A DNA stretch of 64,000 nucleotides from Taxawa tesnikishii (nom. ined.) (Eukaryota > Ascomycota > Dothideomycetes > Dothideales): contig JAPDRO010000024.1 of the NCBI GenBank assembly GCA_030247885.1, positions 62,001-126,000 on the forward strand, in the 5' to 3' direction. The notes under the pieces were generated by a model that was given only the letters and a program-made list of their open reading frames with translations, ran no database searches and was not told where the DNA came from. Position numbers and translations under genes: made by a program. Every line of letters starts with the position of its first letter. The first letter of the stretch is position 1. Positions 44,141 to 56,954 of this stretch are shown here, piece by piece.

Positions 44141-45429
44141 CGTGGCTGCTGCAATTAACCTAATGGATGTTCAAAGTAGGATATGGAGAGGGTATAAGCG
44201 CAGCTATGGCGCAGGAGGGGTATTGGCACAGCACAAGAAGAGAAGATGCAGAGGAATGAGAAGAAAAGAGAGAAGCACAGAGAAAGGTACAGGATTATCT
44301 TGCCATACAACAGCTATCATGCCAAGCCATCCCGTCAAGCAAAGGAATATGTAAAGCAGGCCGATGGCAACTCAGCAATGCCATAGAGCCAACTGCATAA
44401 ACCCGCGCCCGCTGCCTCGCTGCCGCGGGGCATCCGGAGAAGCAAATAGCTCTGGCGAGGCAATGAGCCTATAGCGGCGCGCCCAATGACCGGAGGGCGC
44501 AGGCGGTTTGCGCAATCAGAATAACGGCACGGCTCACGAGAAGAGGCTCATCTATCTCCTCGGCGTACGGCATCACGCAGGCGGTTGCACAGGGTGCGGT
44601 TGATCTGCCGTGTCACTGATAAGGCACGTTAAGGTGTTGTGCGGATTTGGTGTTTTGGGTCTCGATGTGTGGAGAATAATGTTCCTGGGCCGAGAGATAA
44701 GGCCAGTCCCTGGCGGGAAAGCATCGCCCAATCACGGCTTCCGGATTTGGGGTTGGCAGAACACCCGACGACGCTTCTCTCGACCTCAGGGCCCTCGTCT
44801 CCCAGATCCACCGCGTGTCAGTCCAGAACCAACGTCTCGCACCGCGCCACGGACGGGCTACGGGTCGTTTAGGAAGCTTTGACTGCAGAAGTACGACGGA
44901 TATGCGAGCCTCGAGTATTTCTTTTGTGTTTCTATCGTGTACAGGGATGCGCCAGATCCGTGGAGTTGCCCTATAATTACGAACCTATACCCTTTTCGTA
45001 TTTCCTTATCTCTGCGTCCAAGGATTCTACCTCGTGCTCCCTATCTCAGCCACCCGTTGCACCCCAGCGATCCTTCCAAGGTCTTGACTCCTCCTCGTGA
45101 TCCCCACAAGGGAGGTGTTCTTGCCAGAATGCACTTCCGCGGTCCTCCATGAGCTGACACTTTTCCGTGACGGAAGACTGCTTACTTTTGCAACCTCTGG
45201 CCCGCCGTTGGTTGGTGGGTGTGCTAGAGTATGACGACCAGGCACCGCCGCTCGTGCTTGGCCCGGAGAGCCCGCCTGTTCATTGATCTTTGTAGGCTTC
45301 CTTTGGTGGGCTGTTCCTTTGGTTCTTTCTTACCTATCATACACGAATGTGAATCCCATGACCGCCGTATTCCATTGATCTGTGCAACTGTTCCTCACAA
45401 CGACCCCCGACTTGATACCCGACGCTTCG
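44141..45429. promoter_or_regulatory. Bidirectional niiA-niaD promoter region with GATA-factor sites
   Basis: 1289 bp between the two start codons. It holds GATAAG at 44618-44623 and 44696-44701 and CTTATC (reverse) at 45005-45010, the core recognised by AreA/Nit2-type GATA activators. Two octamers differ by one base from the Aspergillus NirA site CTCCGHGG: ATCCGTGG at 44956-44963 and TTCCGCGG at 45135-45142. Known fungal niiA-niaD pairs are induced by nitrate through NirA and released from ammonium repression by AreA; that these sites work here is inference. Confidence 0.6.
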
Positions 45430-48208
45430 ATGTCTCACACCACTACCACAAGCACGACGACTACGGGAACCGAGGAGGATGTAAGGCATCTTCGAAGGGT
45501 GTCCGCCGACCTGCCGCCAACTCCGCCAGATTCAGATCACAGCGATGCCGAGAAACAAGACGCGAGTGACTATCCGCTACCACCGGACTCCAAAGCACCG
45601 ACCGACGTGCTCGACATCGACAAGAAGACACCGGACGGCTGGCTGCCCAGAGATCCCAGGTTAATCCGGCTAACAGGCGTGCATCCCTTCAACGTGGAGG
45701 CGCCGCTTACGGATCTGTTCAACGAAGGCTTTCTCACCAGCCCAGAACTGTTCTACGTTCGGAACCACGGTGCCGTCCCGCAGGTCAACGATGAGGATAT
45801 TCCGGACTGGGAGTTCACAGTTGAGGGGTGAGCACTCTCCTGCAAGGAAAGACGGCTGGAATATCGTTGCTGATTGTCGGATAGCTTGGTGGAGAACCCG
45901 CTCAAACTGACCTTGCGTGAGCTTATAGCCGATTACCAGCAACAAACGTACCCTATCACGCTCGTGTGCGCTGGTAACAGACGAAAAGAGCAAAACGTAG
46001 TCCGGAAAACCAAGGGCTTCTCATGGGGAGCGGCAGGTGTATCTACCGCCCTCTTCACGGGCGTGGCGCTCCGTGACGTCTTGAAGAAGGCAAAACCCAA
46101 GCGCGGGGCTCGCTACGTCTGCATGGAGGGCGCAGATAAGCTGCCCAACGGATACTACGGGACCTCGGTAAAGCTGAGCTGGGCGGTAGACCCGGAGAAG
46201 GGGATGATGCTGGCGCACCGTATGAACGGAGAGATGTTAAGGCCGGACCATGGCAAGCCGTTGCGGGTGGTGATCCCTGGACAGATTGGTGGACGCAGCG
46301 TCAAATGGCTGAAGAAGCTCATCATTACTGATGTGCCGAGCGACAACTGGTATCATATCTACGACAACAGGGTGCTGCCAACGATGGTCTCGCCCGAGGA
46401 GTCTGCAAACAACAAGGCTTGGTGGATGGATGAGAGATATGCCATCTACGATCTTTCGAATAACTCTGCCATCGCATATCCTGCGCACGAGGAGCAGCTT
46501 TGCCTGGTTGGCGCACCACGGTCTTACCGAGTCAAGGGTTACGCGTACGGTGGAGGCGGCCGTCGGATCACCCGTGTTGAGGTCACATTAGACAAGGGCA
46601 AGTCGTGGCGACTAGCCAGCATTGACTACGCTGAAGACCGCTACCGGGAAGCTGGTGTGCAGAACCTGTTTGGTGGACATTTAGATATGGTGTACCGCGA
46701 CGCGTCTTTCTGCTGGTGCTTCTGGAATATTGACGTTCAGGTCTCCGAGCTGGCGTCAGCAAAGGATATCATGGTCAGGACGATGGATGAGAGCATGAAC
46801 ATACAACCGAGAGACATGTACTGGAGCGTGCTCGGCATGATGAACAACCCGTGGTTCAGAGTTACGATCAGCCAAGAGAAGGACTACCTGCGCTTCGAGC
46901 ACCCTACGCAACCAGCGCTGATTCCAGGCGGATGGATGGAGAGGGTGAAGAAGGCAGGCGGAAACCTCAGTAACGGTTACTGGGGCGAGCAGATTGGTGG
47001 CGAGGAGGCACCGGAGCCGGTCACAGAGGCGGCAGGAGAAGTCAGGATGACGAAAAACGGTCTGGACAAGATCGTCACGATTGACGATCTGAGGAAGCAC
47101 GACACGGAGCAGGAGCCGTGGTTTGTGGTCAATGGCGAGGTTTACGACGGCACGGCTTTCTTGAAGGAGCATCCAGGCGGAGCGCAGAGTATCGTGTCCG
47201 CAGCAGGTCTCGACAGCACGGATGAGTTCATGGCGATCCGTAAGTTGCATGCCTTTCCAACCGGGAACACAGAGGGCAAGCTGACAACTTGACAGACAGC
47301 GAGACCGCCAAGGGAATGATGCCATCCTACCACATCGGCACACTGGATGAGGAAGGCAAGAAAGCGCTGGCAGGCGAAGACGTGCAGCCCGACCCGACAG
47401 CCCAGCCTACAGCCACCTTCCTCGACTCACGGAACTGGAAGAAGGCGATCCTGCACACCAAGCAAACAGTGTCGTGGGACACGCGCATCCTCTCCTTCCA
47501 GTTAGAGCACGGAGAGCAGACGCTCGGACTGCCGACTGGTCAGCACCTGATGATCCGGCTACGCGATCCAGTCACTCGAGAGGCTATCATCCGGTCGTAC
47601 ACTCCGATCTCTGAGACGTCGAAGAATGGATTCATGGACGTGCTCGTGAAGATCTACTTCGACACCAAAGAGCGTGCGGGTGGCAAGATGAGCCAAGCCA
47701 TGGACTCTCTTCCCATCGGACACTTTGTCGACTTCAAAGGCCCGATTGGAAAGTTCCAGTACTTGGGCAAAGGACGGTGTGCCGTCAATGGCGTCGAGCG
47801 TCACGTCAAGCAGTTCGTTATGATCAGTGGTGGCAGCGGCATCACGCCCATCTACCAGGTCTTCCGCGCCGTCATGCAGGACAAGGAAGACAAGACCAAG
47901 TGCACCGTACTCAACGGGAATAGACTGATTGAGGATATCCTCTGCAAGGAGGATCTCGATGCGTATGCCAAGGATAACGAGGAGAAGTGCAAGCTGCTGT
48001 ACACCCTCACCAAGGCCCCCGACGACTGGACTGGGCTCAGAGGACGTATTGCTGGCCCGTTGCTCGCTGAGCATGCGAGCAAGGAGGTGCTCAAGTGCGC
48101 CGAGGGGAGGTCATGGTGCTGATTTGCGGGCCTGAAGCGTTGGAAAAAGCGGTGCACAAGGCGCTGCTGGAGCAGGGATGGAAAGACGACGAGTTGTTGT
48201 TTTTCTAG
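45430..48208 (+). CDS. niaD: Nitrate reductase [NADPH], assimilatory
   Basis: Reduces nitrate to nitrite. ATG 45430; introns 45828-45884 (57 nt) and 47240-47295 (56 nt). Order: Ser/Thr/Asp-rich N-terminus; sulfite-oxidase-type Mo-pterin domain (FYVRNHGAVP; LVCAGNRRKEQN with the Mo-ligand Cys at ~161; GYYGTSVKLSW); dimerisation domain to ~520 (NIDVQVSELAS, MYWSVLGMMNNPWFRV); cytochrome b5 (EHPGGAQSI at ~560 with one heme His); FAD-binding (IIRSYTPISE); and NAD(P)H-binding (ISGGSGITPIYQV). One base is missing in GGGG 48105-48108; restored EGEVMVLICGPEALEKAV leads to the normal C-terminus DDELLFF at TAG 48206-48208 and 888 residues. As written it would stop ~30 residues early and lose the conserved C-terminal Phe. 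No crnA-type nitrate transporter lies in this window. Confidence 0.95.
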
Positions 48209-49303
48209 CCTGAACGTTTGAAACGGGGCAGTGGTGTTGTTTGCGTGATGTGACGGGATGGCCTGGTTTGTGACGCACCTCGTGCGGAGTTTCGGGTTCG
48301 GATGGCATGGATGGGGTAGCGTAGCGTACGGCGTTCGGAGTCGCAGCGGAATAGGCACGGGGTTGTGTCAGACTGCGTCGGATGGGTTGATGAAGATGCG
48401 AAAATGTGTTGAGTTGTTATTCCGATGTTCAACGATGAAGTGACCACTCCATAGCAGGCAGAATCTGGGGTTTCTTTCGCTTTGTCCGACGGTATTCCGT
48501 GTGGACAAGGATCAGCTCCGATGCTGTCCGACGCTGCTCATGAGTCGACATGCACAGCCGTGATCAGCGGTCTAAGATAGAGACAACACGTACTACGAGC
48601 AGAAAGTCCACGAGGAACAATGATAGGCTTTCCCGCTCGTCAAGGAAGCCGTTCAGACACGGTATCCAGCCATGGCCAAGCGCGAGGCCTCGCACGAGAC
48701 GTCTTGGCCGAGTGATGCAGCAGTTTGATCAGATTAGATGAATTCCGCTTTGAGTCACCGCCCCGCCGCGGTGCCGGCTCTCGCTTACCGCCAGCCACAC
48801 CCTCACTTCGCGCCCTTCTCTTGACATCGCTGCCTGCTTCAAGGAGCGGTCTTACTGTATGCGGAATACCAGGACCTTCTAGTGGCTCTGAATGGCTGGC
48901 TAGCAGAGCTCAGAAGTGGGCTGATGTAAAGAAGGATTCCACTTTCCCTACTTCATGCCGGGACCGGCATTGAACGGGTTCATGGCACCATTCGGTATAT
49001 GCAAGCCGCGTGGTCGGTTGAATTGCTCAGAAACTGAGTCGTCCAGGCAGCAAGTGAGTCGAACAGAGGTATAAAGCTCTGCTCCTTTTCCGTGTTTCCT
49101 ACTCCAGTCCTTCATCCACCAACAGCAAGCGTGTTAGAGCAACTGCTCCTTCATCGGTCACCAAGCTCCAACTCCACTATCCGGCAGACTTCAAGGAGCC
49201 TTCAATTGGAAGATATCACCACAACGTCCTCCACTCTCACGTATATCGGACCGTTTCCGAGAAGAATCACACCATCTTCGATATCAAACTACCATCGATC
49301 ACC
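48209..49303. other. Intergenic region
   Basis: 1.1 kb after niaD. Short frames only; nothing recognisable. The last ~200 bp before 49304 are rich in short CCA/TCC runs, resembling a leader for the small gene at 49304. Confidence 0.45.
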
Positions 49304-49525
49304 ATGCCTTCCAACATCTTCTCTTCCAAGAGCTCCACCAAATCCGCCGACTCCGCCTCCATACTCACCACTTCTTCAACATCATCCAGGACCGCACTGC
49401 TAAAGTCCAAGCTTTTCCCTTCGAAGACTGATAGAGAAGCCATGACACCTGCGCAGAAGCAGGCCGAACGCCGGGCAGCCAGGATCAATACGGAGATCCT
49501 TGCTACGCAGATGTCTCTTAGGTAG
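49304..49525 (+). CDS. Small Ser/Lys-rich protein, unrecognised
   Basis: ATG 49304 in good context (accATGcc) to a stop at 49523-49525; 73 residues. Ser/Thr-rich N-terminal half (SSKSSTKSADSAS), then a basic helix (MTPAQKQAERRAARINTEIL). No domain known. The sensible composition, clean ATG context and 5' pyrimidine-rich leader favour a real gene, but evidence is thin and an upstream exon is possible. Confidence 0.4.
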   Translation: MPSNIFSSKSSTKSADSASILTTSSTSSRTALLKSKLFPSKTDREAMTPAQKQAERRAARINTEILATQMSLR

Positions 49526-50404
49526 CTGTCACCCTGACCCGGCCGAGAAGCATCGACGCTGATAGACTGTTGACAGGTCCTGAAGCAAACTTAATTATTG
49601 TTGAGCATTTGAAGCGGGCGTTGGGCATGCCGCTGCGAGCTATACATCTTGGGTCGGCTGCGGCGTTGAGGAGTTCATGGATTCTCAGCCTTTACAGCAG
49701 CTCTACGACTGCTTTTGAACACTGTATATGATGAACGAGAAAGGAAACAATTGAGAATCAAGACGAGACAGCATGTGTTCCACCACAAGGCCGTAAGACC
49801 ATTCTCTTTTTCTGCGTGCATCACAATGTGAATCATTCCAGCATTGCTTCCTCTCGTATGCACCACTCGCTCACGAGTCTCCACTTTCACCCAGGTTCGT
49901 GTTCACATTCGTCATTTTGATGTTCTTCTACACAGAAACGGCATGTGGATTCACAAACTCTCTTTTCACGAAATCCCACTCTACACAGCACCAGCGCCAG
50001 CGCCACGATACACCTCTGACGCCACTCACCCAGGCGGAGACACATGACAATATGATCATTCACGTTCATGATACATTGAGAGTTCGATACAGCGCATCAA
50101 TAGCACGCGAATAGATTTCACGCGACACGATCACTTATTGTGCTGTCAAGATCAATAGCTGCACAATTCTCTTTTCCACATACATATACCTGCTCACCAC
50201 CATCACCACTATCACCACTATCACCACCTTCTTTGCCGCTTCGACAACGCGTATCTCACCAAAAATTCCTCGTAATCTAGCCTCCGCGACAACAAGTTTA
50301 ACACAGACCCTTCACCATTAACACTTCAATGCGCCTTTCCTGACGTGCCTAACCCTTCCACATCGTACCACAATCAACCAAGTACAACACCTCTTGCAAG
50401 AACC
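49526..50404. other. Intergenic, promoter of the following gene
   Basis: 0.88 kb. Contains an imperfect CACCACTAT-type repeat at about 50196-50231 and pyrimidine-rich sequence to 50400. No gene supported. Confidence 0.45.
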
Positions 50405-52195
50405 ATGTCTGCCACTCGTCATGCCCCCGAGGGTCAGTCTACCCCTTCTCCCGCATCTGTCGCAGGTGTTGTGCTGACGGACTGTATCGCAGGCCAAATC
50501 CCACACACCTCCACCACCCAGAACAACGCGGAAAGTGAGAGTATGCCACTGCCAGCTGCCGCTGCCGCATGCTCTCCGGACCCATCTTACCTCCCTGATG
50601 TAGATCTGGCTGACCAATGTTCTCTTACAGTGCCTTCTCAATATCCCGTCTCACCCCGCTCTCTAGAAGTAGCCGAAGGCGCGGCCGCGTTGGTGGAGTT
50701 GTCGGAGGCTCTTGTCGTCCATGACACGCCCTCTGCTGCGCACACCTCCACCTTCGCGGCCATCAACGTCCCCGACACTCGTGAAGAGGGAGTGGGCAAT
50801 GCTCCCGCCTGCGCCAGCGCTTTGCCTGGCAATGGCACTGCTACGGCCGCCGCTGACTCTATCGAAGGCGTCTTGCGGCAGGAGCTCTTGAAGGCCGGAT
50901 ACCCTGCTGGCCAGCAGATGGTGTCTCGTGAAGCCATCTCATCGGCTGCCGCCACCGCCGCCTCGAAGAACTATGACGAGACCAGCGACGTGGACGACAG
51001 CGGCTTCGTTGAGGGTGAGATGAGCTTCAAGGAGGATGTTGGCGAACCCTCTCCTGCCGCGAACCGCACATCCCGCCCTCACAGCACCTCCCTTGTCGGA
51101 TCTAATCTTCGACCCGCGCCCTCCGCTTTGGAACAGCACCTTGGGAAGCGCAAGCAGCAGTTCGGAGACACCGTCCATCCACCGGACTCTACTGACCAGG
51201 GAGATGACGATGACGATGAGATGGCCAGATATCGGTCTGGTCCAGACATCTTCTCGATGCCAGGCAACATGGGCACGCAGACCTTCCGCCATCCGCCCAG
51301 CACCGCCGGCCGCCCACCCTCGTTGCAGACATCGCAGTACAGCCTGCCGATCAAAGGTCAGCGTGGAGACAAGAACATCGATGCCCGTATTTCCGACATG
51401 ATGGCAAGTGGCATGTCATGCAAGCAGACCGCTGATCAATTCAACGCCGAGCTGCGCACACATGGTTTCGATGGTAATTGGACGCAAAACGGTATGTCTG
51501 ATATCCACAAGGCTGCGTGAGACGAGACTGACGCAAAAACGTAGCGATCTACAACCGATACGATCGCATGGGCGGCATGACCAAGGCGAAGATGCAGAAG
51601 CTGCAGAAGCAGCAGGCGGGCGGTGGAACGCAGCAGCAGAGCCGCAAGCCGGCCAAGCGTGTCAAGACGAACGTCAAGACTGCGGGAGTCAGTGTTATGC
51701 CTGCGACTGCTACCACAGGTGCGCCTGCTTTCGCTGGTGCCATGCCGGCGTACAACGCAACCGGCTTCGCCGCCCAGCCCACCGCCAGCATCGGTGCTCC
51801 CACCATGGGCTCCTTCCACGCCTATCCCCCGTCAACCCTCCGGCCACTGGCTATTCCAACACCGACCCACTCAACGTCTACGCCTCCTCTTACCCACTCA
51901 TCGCCCAACAGCCTGCGCCACAGCAGGTCCCATCAGTTCGTGGCAAGCAGGGCCACGCACGCAGGCCTTCGGCCGTTCCTTTCTCGGTTGCGGAGACCCA
52001 ATACCGCGCCTCAGTCACCCCTGCTAGCCACCCGGACCGCCTAATGTTTGACGCTCAGGAGGACAAGATCCTGCAAGACATCTTCGGCACAATGCAGATA
52101 AATTTTTCTACCAGGTGGCTGAGCTGTTCAACAAGTACACCGGCCGTGATGTCAGCGCAGAAGAGGTTGAGGCTAGGATCCGCCAGTTGGAGTAG
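50405..52195 (+). CDS. Unrecognised fungal protein with Asp-rich region and C-terminal helices
   Basis: ATG 50405; intron 51492-51544 (53 nt). The N-terminal ~300 residues are low-complexity Ala/Ser/Thr/Pro with an acidic run (DQGDDDDDEMARY, ~265). A conserved-looking block at ~325-375 reads DARISDMMASGMSCKQTADQ, FNAELRTHGFDGNWTQNAIY and NRYDRMGGM, like a small helical DNA-binding or SANT/HTH-type module. A Gln/Lys-rich stretch follows, and the C-terminus (YQVAELFNKYTGRDVSAEEV, EARIRQLE) looks like a second short helical module. Two one-base breaks: C5 51826-51830 (restored YPPVNPPATGYSNTD) and T5 52103-52107, giving 580 codons to TAG 52193-52195. A transcription-related role is possible but not shown. 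Confidence 0.6.
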
Positions 52196-52940
52196 AGACG
52201 TTGCGAGAGAGAGCAGACATGAACAAGGGAAGATGGAGGAAGGAGCGAATATCTGCGAATATCAATGCCTGGGAAGCGATGAAATGTTCCCAGTGATTTG
52301 ACGAAAGGAATGAATGAGCGGCTTGAGGAAATGGAGGAGCGAGTGAAGTGCTTTCTTTCTTTCCTTCTTTCTTTCTCGGATAACGATGCACGGAGTCTCG
52401 GAGAGGGAAATGCTCGGACGATAATACCCCTTTGTACATGGTCTGGTATATCCAGATCGACGTACTGGTTTTAGCATGGCGTTTTCTGCGATGGTCTTTG
52501 GCTTCTGTGGAAGAAGAGACTTGGTCTGCTGTTGGCAGAGTCGTCAACAAATACACGCTTCACCCTCGTCTTATGCATAAAACTTCTGTGACATTAACAC
52601 ACTGTGCGTGCGTGCCTTGCCTGTCGGTGGGTTGTGTATGGCGATTGTTACAGAGGACGGAGTAAACAAGCGACAGTAAGGCGGACTATCTTATAACTTA
52701 TGATAAGTTGCCTTGTGCCAAGCCACGGCAAACCTTCCGTTGCGGGCAGCGAGTTCCTTCCCTACCGGGGACGTCATGGTCCTTCCGTGGTCGCATCCGC
52801 ATTCCAAGTAGTAGCAAGTGTTAGTATACAAACAACAGACGCGTACTCGGCTATCAGACTGCAAGCTGCCTAGCCACGTTGTGCATGTTGCTGGTATGAT
52901 GGTGTCGCGGTAGCGTTCTTGTTCACAAGACGTTCGCACA
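52196..52940. other. Intergenic region
   Basis: 0.75 kb; includes a CTTT-rich tract (52350-52376, ctttctttctttccttctttctttc). No gene supported. Confidence 0.45.
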
Positions 52941-55900
52941 ATGCTGTCAGCCTTCAAGGCTCAGCCCATCGTCGAGCTCAAGCAGCGGGACAAGTCTAAG
53001 ATCGAATCCGTCCTTGCATATGGTTCGCATACAATGTATCATCCCCGCTACACTGCACTGTACTGATCTCTGCTATTAGGCGACCGGCTACTTGTAGGTC
53101 TCAATACCGGCAGCCTCCGCATATACCGCGTGAACGAGCCCAGTAACGAACCCCAAGACGATAATGGAGACGACGCGGCGCCGGCACCCACCAAGGCGCG
53201 CGCTGTCGACTTGCTGCGCGAGGAAGAGAAGTTCTCGCGTCGTCCAATTCAGCAGCTTGCCATAATCAAGGAAGCGAACATCCTGGTTTCCCTTACCGAC
53301 AACTACGTCTCCATTCACGATCTCCAAACACATGCGCTACAAGAGAAGCTCGAGAAGACCCGCGGCGCCAGCTCTTTCGCCGTGACATCTAATGTGGTCA
53401 AAGATCCGGAAAGTGGCATTCCGAGCCTGGTGTCGCGCCTGGCTGTTGCTGTGAAGCGGAAGATCATACTGTGGAATTGGCAGGACATGGAGCTGGCACC
53501 GAAAACACAGGAGATATCTCTGCCCGCGAGCGTCAAGAGCTTGACATGGGCGACCGGAACAAGAGTTGTCGCAGGCATGGATCCGGGCTTCTCGCTGGTG
53601 GACGTGGATAGCGGAGAAATCACGGACATCAACAAGCCAGGCGCAGCTGGGGAGGCAGCAGGACAAGCCGGTGTGCGCTTCGCAGCCGTCAACTCCTCTG
53701 GTATGGGATACATGGGCATGGGCAGCTGGGTCCCTAAGCCTATGGCTACGAAGCTTGCCGAAGGTCAGATGCTACTCGCGAAAGACGTCAATACACTCTT
53801 CATAGATACGGATGGCAAGGCGCTGGACAAGAGACAGATCCCATGGGCAGTGGCACCAGAGGCTATTGGGTACTCTTATCCGTACCTGCTGGCGCTGCAG
53901 CAGTCTAGCAGGGGCGCCTTGGACGTACGCAATCCCGACACGCTTTCTCTTCTGCAGACAATCGCTCTGCCAAATGCTTCTTCGCTACATGTCCCTCAGC
54001 CAAACATCAGCCTTGCGCATGCCGGAAAGGGCTTTTGGTCGCAAGCGACCGCTGTATATGGAGAATGGGTGCGTTAGGTTATGAAGCACAGATCGAAGAG
54101 CTCGTGCACAAGCAGAAGTACGATGAGGCTATCAGTCTGCTCAACATGCTAGAGGACACTTTGTTGAAGGATAAGGAGGGCCAGATCAGGGAGATCAGGA
54201 TTCATAAGGCTTCGGCTCTGTTTGCGCAGCAGAAGTACAGACCTGCTCTCGATCTGTTCACAGATGCCGCCGCGCCGCCGGAGAGGGTCATCTCACTATA
54301 TCCAAAGTCTATTGCTGGTGACCTTTCTTCCATCGAGACTGAAGAGACGAGCGAAGTCGAGGCCTCAACGGAAGAGGCAGAACCGAACGGAGATAGTCAA
54401 ACAAGACCCGACGATACGCCGAAAGAACAGCCGGCGACCCCTCAGAAGTCCATGATTGGAAAGCTCAAGGGTGGGAAGAAGGTTGATTCGGATGCTGCGT
54501 CTATTCGATCTGTCAGGATGGACAGTGACAACATGAGCATCCGTGGGAAACCGTCTAAGCCTGCCGACAAGCCTTTGGGTACGGTCTTCGCACTGTGTCA
54601 AATTTGGATTATACTGACTCGATTGCAGAAGGCAATGACTTGAAGGCTGCAGTACTCGCTCTGGTTTCCTTCCTTGCGCAGTCACGCGTGCAGATACAGC
54701 GATACATCAACACAGACGGAACGCTCAAAGATGCGGCTAGATCCGGTGAAGACTCTCCCACCGGCAAGCCGCCTTTCGCGAATCTCATCAAGCTCCCTGA
54801 TGATCTCGAGAACATCGACTGGCAAGCGGAGCTGCTCAAGGTCGCTCAACTAGTCGACACCACCCTTTTCCGGTCTTATATGTACGCCTTGCCTTCCCTT
54901 GCAGGCCCACTCTTCCGCCTTGACAATTTTTGCGACCCCGAAGTTGTCGAAGAGAAGCTGTACGAGAGCGGCAGATATACCGATCTCATCGACTTCCTGC
55001 ACGGCAAGAAGCTACATCGCGAAGCTCTGGAGCTACTTGAGAAATTCGGCCGCAACGAGGCTGCTGAAGAGGTTATGCCTGCACTGAGGGGACCCGGTCG
55101 CACCGTGGGTTACCTGCAACAGCTACCGCCGGAACTAATTGACATCATCCTTGAGTATGCAGAATGGCCAATTAGGACAAACCCGGACATGGGTATGGAG
55201 ATCTTCCTGGCGGACACTTACAATGCAGAGAACCTACCCAAGAACAAGGTTCTGGATTTCCTTATGCCATTGGATCGCGATCTGGCGATCAGGTATTTAG
55301 AGCATATCATCAATGAGCTCAACGATGCCACGCCAGATTTCCATCAGCGTCTGGTGGATCTTTACCTGGAAAAGACAAAAGCCCATGACTCTGTCGGCGC
55401 GGAAGAGAGGGGAAAGTTCGCAACAAACTCGAGGATTTCCTACGCAACAGCACTCAGTACAATAAGGTCAAGACGTTCAGACAACTCCCTACAGACGGTA
55501 AGTTTTCTCCCGCCAGGAAGGCAGAATTCAAAGCACAGCGCCTCACTAACCACAAAACTCCAGACCCAGACTTCTTCGAATCCCGCGCCGTCGTACTGTC
55601 CGCGATGGGCAATCACAAGCAAGCTCTCTCCATCTACGTCTTCCAAATCCGCGACTTCTCCAAAGCCGAAGACTACTGCAACCGCGTCTACCTCGCTTCC
55701 CAACAAGCCCATCCAACGCCCTCGCCAACCACGAACACCAACGAAAAACCCTTCGTACCCTTCGACCCGGAAGACTCCACCCCCAACATATACACCATTC
55801 TGCTCGGCCTATACCTGCGTCCCCCGCCCCGAACCAGGTCAACTGGCCGCCCGCACTGGACCTCTTGAGCAAGCACGGCGCGCGTCTCCCCGCCTCCAGC

Positions 55901-56287
55901 ACCCTCGAACTCATACCCGGGGACCTGCAGATCCGGGAACTGGAGCGCTATTTCCGGGGCCGGATGCGCAACGCCAACAGCGTGCTGAACGAGGAACGCA
56001 TCGTGCGCGGCCTCGAGGGCGTGCGCAAGGTCGACGTCGAGCGCGAGCTCCTGCTCGGCAAGGAGGCTGGTGCTCCAAAGGGCCCCTCGCGCGGCGCCGG
56101 CAGGAACAGGAGGGTCGTCATCAGGGACGACGATCATTGTAGGGTTTGCCATAAACGCTTCGGCGCCAGTGCCGTCAGGGTCTATCCGGATGGCGAGGTC
56201 GTGCACTACGGATGCGTGGGCAGGAGTGGGGTTAGGAGACAGGGCGCGAGTGATTTCGGCGGCATGAGGATCGCGAACTGGGCTTGA
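52941..56287 (+). CDS. VAM6: Vacuolar sorting protein Vps39/Vam6 (HOPS and vCLAMP subunit)
   Basis: HOPS subunit that binds Rab7/Ypt7 for vacuole fusion and also tethers vacuole to mitochondria. ATG 52941; introns 53023-53079, 54579-54628 and 55498-55563. N-terminal CNH/beta-propeller half (FKAQPIVELK, RLLVGLNTGSLRIYRV, QQLAIIKEANILVSLTDNYV), middle helical repeats (LVHKQKYDEAISLLNMLEDT, LYESGRYTDLIDFLHGKK) and the Vps39 C-terminal zinc-finger-like part (DDHCRVCHKRFGASAVRVYP, VVHYGC). Three one-base breaks: TTTT 54033-54036 (restored GKGFLVASDRCIWRMG), GGGG 55409-55412 (restored EERGKVRNKLEDFLRN) and CCCC 55827-55830 (restored PPPPNQVNWPPALDLL); 1058 residues in total. No missing domain once frames are read through. 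Confidence 0.92.
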
Positions 56288-56954
56288 CAAGATTAGCTTC
56301 TCGATTGAGAACGGTGTTGTTGGCTTGTTATTGTTGATATATAAGACCCTGGGGGGTTGTTTAAGTCCTTGGGTTGCCGGTTTTGCTCGTTGTTGCAATA
56401 ACCTCCCTCCTCCGTTGTGTACAGTCTGCACAAGTCCCGAGTGGCCGTACCTTCCTTGTCGTCTGCAGACGCTGGTGCTGGTATGTTACTTGTTATTCGC
56501 AGCCCTCCGGAGGCACACTTCGGGCCGAATATGCCTCTCCGCAAAGCTCGATACCTCACTTCTTCATCCACAGCAATTGCTTGTAGCAGATCATATGTCC
56601 AGATGCTCCGGTTTAGCTGCTTACTTCTCATCTTCACCGCCCTGATTGGCGCGCGCCTGACCCATCCGTGTGTACCGGTCCCGCTTCCCCTGCCACTCCT
56701 TCCTCATCCACATGTCTCCCGCCCTCACCGAGTTATTGCCCCTTTAGATTCTGGCACCAAGTCACCAGTACGGCATATACGGTTGGTTCCCGCTGGCATG
56801 ATCTGCAATTGACGATATTCAAAGGGGATCTTCACTAATCAACGTCAAGACTTCCTAGCTCGAGAGCTGAAGAGGAATGGACAAGGACAAGCAGGCGATC
56901 AAAAACCCCCCCTTTGATGTTGTACAAGGAGACTCCCCATGCCGGAAGTCCTCT
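56288..56954. other. Convergent intergenic region
   Basis: 0.67 kb between the 3' ends of VAM6 and UVDE. Short open frames only; nothing recognisable. Confidence 0.5.

Noticed and set aside
44956-45142. Firm NirA binding sites in the niiA-niaD region
   Set aside because: Only octamers with one mismatch to CTCCGHGG were found, so they are mentioned as weak candidates and not called as separate features.
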